The position numbers and the translations under genes were made by a program. Under the pieces are notes generated by a model, which saw only the letters and a program-made list of their open reading frames with translations, was not told the DNA's origin and made no database searches. 64,000 nt of DNA from RYN-230 sp963717125. Lineage in GTDB: Bacteria; Actinomycetota; Actinomycetes; Streptosporangiales; Streptosporangiaceae. This document shows positions 46,021-56,095 of this stretch, one piece after another (the stretch's first letter is position 1; the number at the start of each line of letters is the position of its first letter). Where the stretch lies: contig CAVQVG010000013.1 in the NCBI GenBank assembly GCA_963717125.1, positions 62,001 to 126,000 on the forward strand. The letters run 5' to 3'.

Positions 46021-47397
46021 TCATGGGGCGAGCCTCCGGTCGGTGCCGCGGGGGCCGTGGCCGTGCTGCGGGCCGGCCGGCACGTCCGGTGCCCAGTCGA
46101 AGACGACCGCGTCGTCGCCGTTGCCGATCAGCACCTCGGCCCCGTCGCCCGCGCCCGCCTCGGCCAGCGCCTGCTCGACGCCGAGTTTGGCCAGCCGGTC
46201 GGCCAGGTAGCCGACGGCTTCCTCGTTGGTGAAGTCGGTCTGCTGCACCCAGCGCCACGGCTTGTCCCCGCGGACCAGGAACGCGTTCTCGCCGGTCCGC
46301 TCGATCTCGAAGTCGGGACCGCCGGCCGGGCGGGGCCGGATCACCACCCGGCTGGGTTCGGCGGGCAGGGCCGCCGCGCGGACCTCGGCCACCACCGCGC
46401 CCAGCGCGAAGGCCAGTTCGCGGACGCCCTCCCGGGTGGCCGCGGAGACCTCGTACACGCCCAGCCCGCGGTCGGCGAACGTCTGCCGGGCCTGATCGGC
46501 GATCTCCCGGGCGGCCGGCACGTCGATCTTGTTGAGCGCGATGATCCGCGGCCGGTCGCTCAGGTCGGCGCCGGTGTTGTCCGCGTAGGCGGCCAGTTCC
46601 GCCTCGATGACCTCGTAGTCGGCGACCGGGTCCCGGTCCGGCTCCAGCGCGGGCGCGGTGCAGTCGAGCACGTGCACCAGCACGGCGCACCGCTCCACGT
46701 GCCGGAGGAAGTCCAGGCCCAGCCCCTTGCCCTGGCTGGCCCCGGGAATCAGGCCCGGCACGTCGGCGACCACGAACTGGATGTCCCCCGCCTCGACCAT
46801 GCCGAGGTGCGGGGTGAGCGTGGTGAACGGGTAGTCGCCGACCTTGGGCCTGGCCGCGGACAGCGCGCCGATCAGCGAGGACTTGCCGGCGTTGGGGAAA
46901 CCGACCAGCCCGGCGTCGGCCACCGTCTTGAGCTCGAGCACGAGGGAGATCTCGGTGCCGGGCACGCCGCGCAGCGCGAACCCGGGGGCTTTGCGCCGGG
47001 TCGAGGCGAGCGCGGCGTTGCCGAGCCCGCCGCGGCCGCCCTGAGCGGCGACGTACTTGGTTCCGGCGCCGACCAGATCGGCCAGCACGTCGCCGTCGTC
47101 GGTCTTGACCACGGTGCCGTCCGGTACCTGGATGACCAGGTCCCCCCCGGCCGCCCCGTTCCGGTTGGACCCGGAGCCCTGCTTCCCGTTGGCAGCCCGG
47201 CGGACCGGGCGGCGGTGGAAGTCGAGCAGCGTGGCCATGCTGGGATGGACTTCCAGGATCACGTCGCCGCCGCGCCCGCCGTTACCGCCGTCCGGGCCAC
47301 CCAGCGGCTTGAACTTCTCCCGGTGCACCGAGGCACAGCCGTGCCCGCCGTCACCGGCCTTGGCCCGGAGGAGTGCCCGGTCCGCGAACTCCGCCAT
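46021..47397 (-). CDS. obg: Obg family GTPase (CgtA)
   Basis: A 458-residue ribosome-associated GTPase for 50S assembly and growth control. The glycine-rich OBG fold (1-158) includes KAGDGGHGCASVHREKF and GGPDGGNGGRGGDVIL. The G domain has G1 GFPNAGKSS, G3 VADVPGLIPGA, and G4 NKID. A C-terminal OCT domain is present (FLVRGDKPWRWVQQTDFTNE). It follows rplU and rpmA, the conserved bacterial order. Confidence 0.97.
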   Translation of the reverse strand: MAEFADRALLRAKAGDGGHGCASVHREKFKPLGGPDGGNGGRGGDVILEVHPSMATLLDFHRRPVRRAANGKQGSGSNRNGAAGGDLVIQVPDGTVVKTDDGDVLADLVGAGTKYVAAQGGRGGLGNAALASTRRKAPGFALRGVPGTEISLVLELKTVADAGLVGFPNAGKSSLIGALSAARPKVGDYPFTTLTPHLGMVEAGDIQFVVADVPGLIPGASQGKGLGLDFLRHVERCAVLVHVLDCTAPALEPDRDPVADYEVIEAELAAYADNTGADLSDRPRIIALNKIDVPAAREIADQARQTFADRGLGVYEVSAATREGVRELAFALGAVVAEVRAAALPAEPSRVVIRPRPAGGPDFEIERTGENAFLVRGDKPWRWVQQTDFTNEEAVGYLADRLAKLGVEQALAEAGAGDGAEVLIGNGDDAVVFDWAPDVPAGPQHGHGPRGTDRRLAP

Positions 47398-47427
47398 GGC
47401 CCTCCTTTCCTGGGCTCTGACATGCGT

Positions 47428-47457
47428 CAGGGGCGGACCGAACCAGGTCCGCCCCTG
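47428..47457 (-). terminator. Hairpin between rpmA and obg
   Basis: A perfect 12-bp stem (CAGGGGCGGACC / GGTCCGCCCCTG) with a 6-base loop. There is no U tract on the minus strand, so it may be an attenuator or RNA-processing site rather than a full terminator. Confidence 0.5.
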
Positions 47458-47523
47458 CCAGTATGTGCTGGAAGCTGATGGCAGCGCGTCCCGGCCGGCT
47501 GGCCGGTGGCGCTGCCCGGCGGC

Positions 47524-47808
47524 CTACTTGGCCGCCGGCTCCACGTCCCGGGTCCCTGGCCCCGCGACGATGCTGATCGCGCGGCGGCGCCGCACGTTGC
47601 CGAACTCAACGGTACCGCTGACCAGCGCGAACAGCGTGTCGTCGCTGCCCCGCCCGACGCCTGGCCCGGGGTGGAAGTGCGTGCCGCGCTGGCGCACGAT
47701 GATCTCGCCCGCGTTGACCCGCTGCCCGCCGAAGCGCTTGACGCCGAGCCGCTGGGCCGAGGAGTCACGGCCGTTCCGGCTGGACGATGCGCCCTTCTTG
47801 TGTGCCAC
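47524..47808 (-). CDS. rpmA: 50S ribosomal protein L27
   Basis: A 94-residue L27 of the usual length, near the peptidyl-transferase centre. It begins MAHKKGASSSRNGRDSSAQR and contains GVKRFGGQRVNAGEIIVRQR and THFHPGPGVGRGSDDTLFAL, all invariant family blocks. It lies two bases after rplU. Confidence 0.98.
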   Translation of the reverse strand: MAHKKGASSSRNGRDSSAQRLGVKRFGGQRVNAGEIIVRQRGTHFHPGPGVGRGSDDTLFALVSGTVEFGNVRRRRAISIVAGPGTRDVEPAAK

Positions 47809-47809
47809 G

Positions 47810-48148
47810 TCAGTCCCTCTTCTTCCCGGCCCCGGCCTTCGCGGTGCTGATGCCGGTGATCTTCACCTGGGTGTAGTGCTGCCGGTGACCAAGACGGCGC
47901 CGGTAGCCCGTCTTGTTCCGGTAGTGGATCATGTTGATCTTGGGACCGGCCACCGGGCCAAGGATCTCCGCGGTGACCCGGTAGCGGCCAAGCTCGGCCG
48001 GGTTGCTGATGACCTTGCCGTCATCGACCACGAGCAGGGCCGCCAGGGTAACGCTCGAACCGACCTCACCGGTCAGCGTGTCGACGGTGAGCACGTCGTC
48101 CACCGCCGCCTTCTCCTGCCTGCCACCGCAGCGCACGATCGCGTACAC
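47810..48148 (-). CDS. rplU: 50S ribosomal protein L21
   Basis: L21 of 112 residues from GTG 48148 (VYAIVRCGGRQEKA, matching the usual MYAIVRxGGRQ start). An ATG at 48178 would add ten residues; the GAGGTAGAGAG sequence in between makes a good ribosome binding site for the GTG. The C-terminal block HYRNKTGYRRRLGHRQHYT binds 23S rRNA. It is the first gene of rplU-rpmA-obg. Confidence 0.95.
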   Translation of the reverse strand: MYAIVRCGGRQEKAAVDDVLTVDTLTGEVGSSVTLAALLVVDDGKVISNPAELGRYRVTAEILGPVAGPKINMIHYRNKTGYRRRLGHRQHYTQVKITGISTAKAGAGKKRD

Positions 48149-48382
48149 CGAGTACTCGCTCTCTACCTCAGGCGGCACGGCCGACGACCGCGCCTGTTCG
48201 GGTTATGCCTGCCGCGGGCCCACCTGCACCCACCCGCGGCAGCGGGGGATGACGAGGGGGCCTGCCTGCGTTGCACACGTCACCCTGGGCAGGACCGCCC
48301 CGGATCCGTTCTGTGCGCCGACCACTCAGGTTATCAGACGGACACCGCTCCTCGTCCCGCCGCTGCGGGGTCCGGACGGGGG

Positions 48383-51300
48383 TCAGGGCCAGTGTGGGCC
48401 GGGCTCCTGCGAGCCAGCTTCCGGTGCGTCTGCCTCCCGTGCGTCTGCCCCCGGTGCGTCTGCCCCCGGTGTGCCTGGCTCCTGCGGGCCTGGGCCGTCC
48501 GGGGCCTGGGCGGTCCACGGATCAGGCTGGCCGGACGCCGGGTTGCCCTCCGCAGCCGGTGCCGACTCCGCAGCCGGTGCCGACTCTGGAGCCGGGGCCG
48601 GTGCCACGTCTGGAACGGCATCCACCACCGGGGCCGGCGCAGCATCCACCGGGGCCGGCATGGCATCCACCGGGACCGGCAACGCATCCACCGGGACCGC
48701 CGCCGCATCCACCGGGACCGGCAACGCATCCACCGGGACCGGCAACGCATCCACCGGGACCGGCAACGCATCCACCGGGACCGGCAACGCATCCACCGGG
48801 ACCGCGTCCAGACCGGCCGATCCACCGGGACCGCCGCCGCATCCACCGGGACCGGCAACGCATCCACCGGGACCGGCAACGCATCCACCGGGACCGCCGC
48901 CGCATCCACCGGGACCGGCAACGCATCCACCGGGACCGCCGCCGCATCCGCTGGGACGGCTGCATCCGGCGCGGTCTCGCCCAACCCGGACCCACTCAGC
49001 GCCGGGTCCCCGAGCTCGGGGTCATCGAGCACGGGCTGCTCCAGCACCGCAGTGCCCGACTGACCGCTGCCCGACTGACCGCCCCCAGACCGGCCGGAGT
49101 CGCCGCCGGACCGGCCGGAGTCGCCACCGGACCGGGCCGAGTCGCCGCCAGACCGGCGGCGACGGCGGCCGCTCGGCTTGCCGCTGCCGGGCTCCCCGGC
49201 CGCCGGGGCAGCCGAGCCCGCTGGCTCAGCCTCGCCGGCCTGGGCCGCGGTGCCGGGGTCCCGCTCCGCAGCGGTGTCCTGGCCGTTCTGCTCCGGCTGG
49301 CCACGGTCGGCCTGCCCGTTGCGGTCCCGGCGGCTGTTCTTGTCCTGGCGGCCGCCGCGGTCCGACTGGCCGTTCCGGTCGTTCCGGTCGGGCCGGTCGG
49401 GCAGGCCACCGCCCGCGTGCCGGCCCTCGTCGGCCGTCCGGCCGCGATGCCCGCTGCCGCCGGCCTCGGTCAGGTCCAGCGAGATGATGCGGCCCCGGCC
49501 GTTGCAGCACTCGCACGGCTCGGAGAACGCCTCGAGCAGCCCGGAACCGACCCGCTTGCGGGTCATCTGCACCAGGCCCAGCGAGGTCACCTCGGCGACC
49601 TGGTGCTTGGTCCGGTCCCGGGCCAGGCACTCGAGCAGGCGGCGCAACACCAGCTCGCGGTTGCTCTCCAGCACCATGTCGATGAAGTCGATCACGATGA
49701 TGCCGCCGACGTCGCGCAACCGGAGCTGGCGGACGATCTCCTCGGCGGCTTCCAGGTTGTTCCGGGTCACCGTCTCTTCGAGGTTGCCGCCCTGCCCGGT
49801 GAACTTCCCGGTGTTGACATCGACGACCGTCATGGCCTCGGTGTTGTCGATGACGAGCGACCCACCGCTCGGCAGCCACACCTTGCGTTCCAGGGCCTTG
49901 GCCAGCTGCTCGTCGATCCGGTAGTGGGCGAAGACGTCCTGGGCGTCCGACCAGTGCGTGAGCCGCTCGGCCAGGTGCGGCGCGACGTACCGGACGTATT
50001 CGTGGACCAGGTCCCAGCCCTCGTCGCCGGCCACCACCAGCGAGGCGAAGTCCTCGTTGAAGACGTCCCGGACCACCCGGATGGTCAGGTCAGGCTCGCT
50101 GTAGAGCAGTTCGGGCGCGTTCGCGGTCTTCGTCTTCTCCTCGATGGCCGTCCACTGCGCGGAGAGCCGCGCGACGTCCCGGGAGAGTTCCTCCTCGGTC
50201 GCTCCTTCCGCGGCGGTCCGCACGATCACCCCGGCGCCGTCCGGCATGACCTGCTTGAGGATCTGCTTCAGCCGGGTCCGTTCCTTGTCCGGCAGCTTGC
50301 GGCTGATGCCCATCATCGATGCGCCCGGCACGTACACCAGATACCGGCCGGGCAGGCTCACCTGGCTGGTCAGCCGGGCGCCCTTGTGCCCCACCGGGTC
50401 CTTGGTCACCTGCACCAGCACGGACTGGCCGGACTTCAGCGCGGACTCGATGCGCTTGGACTCGCCTTCCAGCCCGCTCGCGTCGAAGTTGACCTCGCCC
50501 GCGTACAGCACCGCGTTCCGGCCCTTGCCCACGTCCACGAAGGCCGCCTCCATGGACGGCAGCACGTTCTGCACCTTGCCCAGGTAGACGTTGCCGACCA
50601 GGGACTGGTGGGTGCCCTTGTCCACGTAGTGCTCGACGAGCACCTGGTCCTCGAGCACGGCGATCTGGGTCCGGTCCTCCTGCTGCCGGACGACCATGAT
50701 CCGGTCCACCGACTCGCGCCGGGCCAGGAACTCCGACTCGGTGATGACCGGCGGGCGGCGCCGGCCGGATTCCCGGCCCTCGCGCCTGCGCTGCCGCTTC
50801 GCTTCCAGCCGGGTCAACCCGCGGACGGACTTGACGTCGCTGGACGAGACGGGCTCGTCGGCCGTGTGCGGACGCGGCACCCGGACGTGCACCACCGTGT
50901 TCGGCGGGTCATCGGAGCCCGGCTGATCGGCTTCGGCCCCCGACCCGCGGCGGCGCCGCCGGCGGCGGCGCCGGCTGCCCGTGCCCTCGCCGTCCTCATC
51001 CACATCCTCGCCAGCGTCCTCGGCACCTGGCTGGCCGTCGGCCGGCTCCCCGGCGTCGCCCTTCCCGGCGGCACTCTTCCTGGCGTCGGTCTCTTGGCCT
51101 CGGTCTTCTTGGCCTCGGTCTTCTTGGCCTCGGCGGACCGGCCTCGCCGGCCACCGCCCGCGGTGGCCCGGGCGGCTGGCTCGCTGGCCTCTGCCGTCCG
51201 GGGATTCCCCGGCCGCGGCGTCCTCGCCCGCCACCTCGCCGTCCGCGTCCTGGCCGCGGGTGCGGCCACCGCGGCGGCGGCGCTTGCGGGCTGACCCCTC

Positions 51301-51903
51301 GCCGCTGTCCCGGCCCGGCTCGTCCGGGCCGTCGTCGGGGCTGCCCGAGTCGTCCCGGGCGCGGCCACGGTCGGCGGACTCGCCTGGCGAAGGCGGCTGG
51401 AAGATGACCGGCGGCGGCTGGAACGTGGCCTGCGGCACCGCACCACCAGGGGCCGCTGGTCCACCAGACAACACTGGTCCACCAGACAACACTGGTCCAC
51501 CAGACAACACTGGGCCCGCGGGCGCCGCGGCGGGCGACGCCGCCGGGGTGGGCGGAACGGCGGGCACGGCCGGTGGCTCTCCCCCGGCCTGGGCGGCGGG
51601 GGCAGCAGGCGCGGCGCCAGCCGGCGGCGGCGCGTCGATGCCGTCCGGTGGCGGGCCAGCCGCCCTGGTCGCGGCCCGGCGGGGCCGCCGGGTGCGCCGC
51701 TGGGTGGCAGGCGCAGCGTCACCGTCGCCGGGCGCGGGGCCATCGGCGCCACCAGCCGACGCTGCGGCCGTAGCGCCAGCCGACGGCGCAGCCGCGCTGG
51801 CGTCACTCCCGGCCGCTCCGGTCACACCGGTGGGCGCAGCACCTCCGTCACCCGCGCTGCGTCCCGCTGTGGGTTCTTGATCGTTCAGCTCGGTCTCGAG
51901 CAT
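48383..51903 (-). CDS. rne: Ribonuclease E/G, long form, with repeat-rich C terminus and one frameshift
   Basis: A single-strand endoribonuclease. The catalytic core spans about residues 400-820. The S1 domain has GNVYLGKVQNVLPSMEAAFV, the DNase-I-like domain has the catalytic aspartates in VVDVNTGKFTG (about 696) and IIVIDFIDM (about 738), and the zinc-link is CECCNGRGR. The first 400 residues are low-complexity Ala/Pro/Arg. The C-terminal tail contains a 7-residue repeat (DALPVPV). Near 48820 the frame slips. One frame runs out of phase to 48334, while the continuing repeat in another frame ends naturally at 48383, so I use 48383 with a one-base deletion assumed. The frame start overlaps the preceding gene by 56 bp. 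Confidence 0.9.
48646..48970 (-). repeat. 21-bp tandem repeat in the RNase E tail
   Basis: About 15 units of 21 bp; on the plus strand most begin GCATCCACCGGGACC and end GGCAAC or GCCGCC. Each encodes seven residues (DALPVPV or DAAAVPV). An irregular unit at about 48797-48830 shifts the frame. Slipped-strand mutability is likely. Confidence 0.9.
51468..51512 (-). repeat. 18-bp triplicated sequence in the 5' part of rne
   Basis: Three consecutive 18-bp units on the plus strand (GTCCACCAGACAACACTG) encode the repeated GPVLSG segment in the N-terminal low-complexity region of RNase E. Confidence 0.7.
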
Positions 51904-52840
51904 CCGGGCTATCTCCCGTCAGGCTCCCGGGCGCGTGGGCTCGCAAGGAACCCGCCGCTCCGCGCAGGAGCTGGTCGTACGCGCTCGCTGGATGCCCCGC
52001 GGCCGACTGGGCCAGCGGCGCGTCCAGGCGCGTTGTCTTTACATGTCCCTGCGCCGCGCCGTCAGCGGCCTGGCCCGCAGCGGGCCCGGCTGCAGTGGCA
52101 GCCACGGCCTCGAGCGGTCCCTGTGCCAGCCGGGTCACCAGCGCTGGTGACGACGGCACGAGGCCAGCTACCTGGCGAAGCGCAGTCAGGATGTCGTCGG
52201 GCCGGACAGCAGGTGTCAAGTGCTGAACGACCATTCGAAGTATGGCATATCCGGCGTTCCGCGGCCCCTCGGCACGCCAGCCGGCCCGCATGCTGACCAC
52301 CGCCGCGCGGGCATCCATCCGCCGGATCCCCTTGCTGGTCAGGCGCTCAACCTGCACGCCATCGCTGGCGAGGAACGCCTCGACCGCCGCGGCCGCCGCA
52401 TCAGGCCCGATCCCGGGGAGGACCACGTCCCACAGCGACGCCTCGAACCTCATGGCGCCCAGGGAACCGGCTTCCTCGGTCACGTCTATCACATCAATCC
52501 CGTCCGGCAGGGCCGCATCGAGCTGGTCCCGCACCTCAGAGCCGACGCACACTGCGGTCAGCGAAAGCTCCAGGTACTCAGCCTCACTCGCCGTCCCCGT
52601 CGGGGCCGCGCCAGCGTAAGAGATCTTCGGGTGCGGCGTGAACCCGGCCGAGTACGCGATCGGCACATGTGCCTTGCGAACTGCCCGTTCAACGGCCCGC
52701 GCGATGTCTCTGTGACTGGCGAATCGCATCCTGCTTCTTTTAGCGTACCGGACGATAAGCCGCTGGACGACGGGCGCGTGATCAGCGCCGCGTGTCGGTG
52801 AGCTGGCCTGGCCTGCGCCAGCGGAGCCGGGACCGGGCAT
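51848..52840 (-). CDS. TIGR03936-family radical-SAM-linked protein (DUF2344)
   Basis: A DUF2344 protein of 330 residues whose core (about 25-220) matches the family always found with the B12-binding radical SAM gene upstream: RLIVRYAKRSRMRFASHRDI, KAHVPIAYSAGFTPHPKISY and GTASEAEYLELSLTAVCVGS. The last 90 residues are an Ala-rich extension. Its ATG directly follows the stop of the radical SAM gene (TAG-ATG), giving tight coupling. The pair probably performs an unknown tRNA or rRNA modification. Confidence 0.9.
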   Translation of the reverse strand: MPGPGSAGAGQASSPTRGADHAPVVQRLIVRYAKRSRMRFASHRDIARAVERAVRKAHVPIAYSAGFTPHPKISYAGAAPTGTASEAEYLELSLTAVCVGSEVRDQLDAALPDGIDVIDVTEEAGSLGAMRFEASLWDVVLPGIGPDAAAAAVEAFLASDGVQVERLTSKGIRRMDARAAVVSMRAGWRAEGPRNAGYAILRMVVQHLTPAVRPDDILTALRQVAGLVPSSPALVTRLAQGPLEAVAATAAGPAAGQAADGAAQGHVKTTRLDAPLAQSAAGHPASAYDQLLRGAAGSLRAHAPGSLTGDSPDARDRAERSRTHSGTQRG

Positions 52841-54810
52841 CTAGCCGCCGCCTCCCGGGCCGGCGCCCGCCTCCTGGCCCATTACGGTCAGCGGCAGCAA
52901 CTGCCGGCCGGTCGGCCCCGTCTGTATCTCAGTCCCCATCGTCGGGCACACCCCACAGTCATAACACGGGGTCCACCGGCAATCTTCCACCTCAGCCGCG
53001 CCGGCCGGGTCAACGGCGTCCTGCCAGTCCTGCCACAGCCACTCCCGGTCCAGCCCGGCGTCCAGGTGGTCCCACGGGAGCACCTCGCCGTAGTCCCGCT
53101 CCCGGGTCGTGTACCAGGCCAGGTTCACCGGCTCGTCGGCCAGCGCCGCCTCGGCGCACCGCTCCCACCGGGCGAACGAGAAGTACTCGCTCCACCCGTC
53201 GAAGCCGGCGCCATCCTGCCAGGCCGCCCGGATCACCTTGGCCACCCGGCGGTCACCGCGGGATAGCAGCCCCTCGATGATCGACGGGCGCCCGTCGTGG
53301 TATCGGTAGCCGACGGCCCGTCCGTAGCCGGGGGCGTTACGCAGCGCGGAGCCGAGCTGGCGCAGCCGGTCGTCCACGGTCTCGTGGCCGCATTGCGCGG
53401 CCCACTGGAACGGCGTGTGCGGCTTGGGCACGAAGCCGCCGATGGACACCGTGCACCGGATGTCCTTGCGCCCGGTCACCTCCCGGCCGGTCTCGATGAC
53501 CCGGCGGGCCAGGCGGGCGATGGCCAGCACGTCCTCGTCGGTCTCGGTCGGCAGGCCGCACATGAAGTACAGCTTGACCTGCCGCCACCCGCTGGAGTAC
53601 GCGGTGGTCACGGTGCGGATCAGGTCCTCCTCGGTGACCATCTTGTTGATCACCTTGCGGATCCGCTCGGACCCGCCTTCCGGGGCGAACGTCAGCCCGG
53701 ACCGGCGGCCGCCGCGGGACAGCTCGTCGGCCAGCGTCACGTTGAACGCGTCCACCCGGGTGGACGGCAGCGACAGCCCGGTGGAGGTGCCCTCGTACCG
53801 GTCGGCCAGCCCGGTCACCACGTCGTCGATCTCACTGTGGTCGGCGCTGGACAGGGACAGCAGGCCGACCTCGCTGAACCCGCTCGCCTCGAGCCCGCGC
53901 TCGACCATGTCCCCGATCGCGGTGATGCTGCGCTCGCGCACCGGCCGGGTGATCATGCCGGCCTGGCAGAACCGGCAGCCCCGGGTGCAGCCGCGGAAGA
54001 TCTCCACGCTGAACCGCTCGTGCACCGACTCGGCCACCGGGACCAGCGGCTTGCGCGGATACTGCCACTCGTCCAGGTCCATCACCGTGTGCTTGGCGAT
54101 GCTGAACGGCGCCCCGCTGCGGTTCGGCGCGACGCGGTTGATCCGCCCGTCCGGCAGGTAGTCCACGTCGTAGAACCGGGGCACGTAGACGCCGCCTTCG
54201 GTCTGCGAGCCGCTCCAGCAGGCCGTCCCGGCCGCCCGGGCGCCCAGCCCGCTTCCAGTCCCGGATCAGCCCGGAAATGGCCAGCACGGCCTGCTCGCCG
54301 TCGCCGAGCACCGCGCCGTCCAGGAACTCCGCGATGGGCTCCGGGTTGAACGCGGCGTGCCCGCCCGCGATCACCAGCGGGTGCCCGTCCGTGCGGTCCG
54401 CCGCGGACAGCGGGAAGGCCGGCCAGGTCGAGCGCGGTCAGCAGGTTCGTGTAGCACAGCTCGGTGGCGAAGCTGACGCCGAGCACGTCGAACTCGCCCA
54501 CCGGCCGGTGCGCGTCCACCGTGAACTGCGGGATGCCGTGCTCACGCATCAGGGCGGCCAGGTCCGGCCACACGCTGTAGGTGCGCTCGGCCAGCGCCCA
54601 GCCGGTCTCGTTCAGCACCTCGTAGAGGATCTGGAGGCCCTGGTTCGGCAGGCCTACCTCGTAGGCGTCCGGGTACATCAAGGCCCAGCGGACCTCGGCG
54701 GAATCCCAGTCGCGGACGACCGAGTTCAGCTCCCCCCCGACGTACTGGATCGGCTTGCGCACCTGGGGCAGCAGCGGCTCCAGGCGGGAGTAGACCGATT
54801 CCACCGGCAT
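52841..54810 (-). pseudogene. TIGR03960-family B12-binding radical SAM protein, two frameshifts
   Basis: A conserved protein of about 656 residues spread over three frames. The first (54810 to about 54414) has the cobalamin-binding half (MPVESVYSRLEPLLPQVRKP, MYPDAYEVGLPNQGLQILYE). The second (about 54413 to 54208) has VIAGGHAAFNPEPIAEFLDG. The third (about 54207 to 52841) has the radical SAM cluster RGCTRGCRFCQAGMI and DVVTGLADRYEGTSTGLSLP. One extra G at 54412-54414 and one missing base near 54206-54209 explain the breaks. Because the gene is conserved and its partner is intact, sequencing errors are likely. Confidence 0.85.
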
Positions 54811-54825
54811 CCTGACAGCTTATAG

Positions 54826-54898
54826 GCGGTGCAGCCCGGGGGGGCGACCCCCGGACCCCCGATCGCCGCTCCGCGCCGAGCGGCGGCAAGCCGCCGCG
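54826..54898. terminator. GC-rich hairpin region between rodA and the radical SAM gene
   Basis: Strong stems (for example GGCGGCTTGCCGCC and GGGGGTCCGGGGGTCGCCCCC on the minus strand) follow the rodA stop without a U tract. Possibly a terminator of the mre-rod operon. Low confidence. Confidence 0.35.
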
Positions 54899-54899
54899 A

Positions 54900-56093
54900 T
54901 TAACCGAAGACCGACCGGCGGCGGTGCACGGACAGCAGCACGCCGACCGCGATCATGTCGGCGAACATGGCCGAGCCACCGTAGGACACGAACGGCAGTG
55001 GCAGCCCGGTGACCGGCATGATGCCGATCGTCATGCCGATGTTGATGAACGACTGCAAGCCGAACCAGATCGCGATGCCCGAGGCGACCAGCAGGCCGAA
55101 CTGGTCGTCCGCCCGGCGGGCGATGCGCAGCGCGCGGAACACCACCACGGCCAGGATCGCGATGATCACGGCGCAGCCGACGAAGCCGAGCTCCTCCCCC
55201 GCGACGCTGAAGATGAAGTCGGTCTGCTGGTTCGGCACGAAGCTGGCGGTGACCAGCGAGCCGTGCAGCCACCCGGTGCCACCCAGCTGGCCCGAGCCAA
55301 TCATGATCTTGGAGTGCAGCGTCTCGTAGCCGATCCCGCTCGGGTCGGTCTGCGGATGCAGGAACGCGGTCAGCCGGTCCACCTGGTAACTCTTCAGCAG
55401 ATGCAGCTTGACCACGGCGAGCACGCCGAGCAGGCCGGCCGCGGTCAGGCCGGCCAGCCAGCGCAGCGGCAGCCCGGACAGCGCGACCATGCCGATGGTG
55501 ACGAGCAGCAGCAGGATGACCACGCCGAGGGCGGGCTCGCGTTCCACCAGGACGACCGGGATCAGCGCCAGCAGCAGCACCTTGGCCGCGTCCCGCGGCC
55601 GCGGGATCCGGCCGCTGTCCCGCAGGTCGCCGAAGACCACCGCGGCCATCAGGACCAGCGCGATCTTGGCGAACTCGGACGGCTCCACCTGGAAGCCGGC
55701 CGGCAGGTTGATCCACGCCTTGGCCCCGTTCACCGCCGTGCCCAGCGGGCTGAGCACGGCGATCAGCCCCAGCACGGCGGCCGCGTAGACGATCGGCGCG
55801 AACATCCGGATCTGCCGGTAGTCCAGCAGGCTGACCGTGACCATGAAGATCAGCCCGAGCACCACGTTGATCAGCTGCTTGATGAAGTAGGCGCGCGGAT
55901 CGGCGCTCGGCTGGGTGGCCGAGTAGACCAGCAGCGTGCCGATCAGGCTGAGCGCCACCACGGCCAGCACCAGTATCCAGTCGTACCGGCGCAGCGGCGA
56001 GTCCTTGGCCAAGGCGCGGGACAGCAGCCGTTTCTGCCCCTGGCCGAAGCTGGGGCTGCGGAGCGAGGAGTAATCCCGGGTGCCGAGGCTCAT
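54900..56093 (-). CDS. rodA: Rod-shape-determining SEDS glycosyltransferase RodA
   Basis: RodA polymerises glycan strands from lipid II with PBP2. The 397-residue protein has about ten membrane helices. It carries the SEDS signatures NGAKAWINLPAGFQVEPSEF, QVDRLTAFLHPQTDPSGIGY, FSVAGEELGFVG and the C-terminal MPVTGLPLPFVSYGGSAM. It starts two bases after the PBP2 stop, the conserved elongasome pairing. It ends with a short basic tail (HRRRSVFG). Confidence 0.95.
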   Translation of the reverse strand: MSLGTRDYSSLRSPSFGQGQKRLLSRALAKDSPLRRYDWILVLAVVALSLIGTLLVYSATQPSADPRAYFIKQLINVVLGLIFMVTVSLLDYRQIRMFAPIVYAAAVLGLIAVLSPLGTAVNGAKAWINLPAGFQVEPSEFAKIALVLMAAVVFGDLRDSGRIPRPRDAAKVLLLALIPVVLVEREPALGVVILLLLVTIGMVALSGLPLRWLAGLTAAGLLGVLAVVKLHLLKSYQVDRLTAFLHPQTDPSGIGYETLHSKIMIGSGQLGGTGWLHGSLVTASFVPNQQTDFIFSVAGEELGFVGCAVIIAILAVVVFRALRIARRADDQFGLLVASGIAIWFGLQSFINIGMTIGIMPVTGLPLPFVSYGGSAMFADMIAVGVLLSVHRRRSVFG

Positions 56094-56095
56094 CC

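Noticed and set aside
48646..48970. Possible CRISPR array
   Set aside because: Units are contiguous 21-mers without spacers, lie inside a coding region, and there are no cas genes.
48271..51294. 1007-codon open frame on the plus strand opposite rne
   Set aside because: Shadow of RNase E; repeats read in both directions because the 21-bp unit has no stops.
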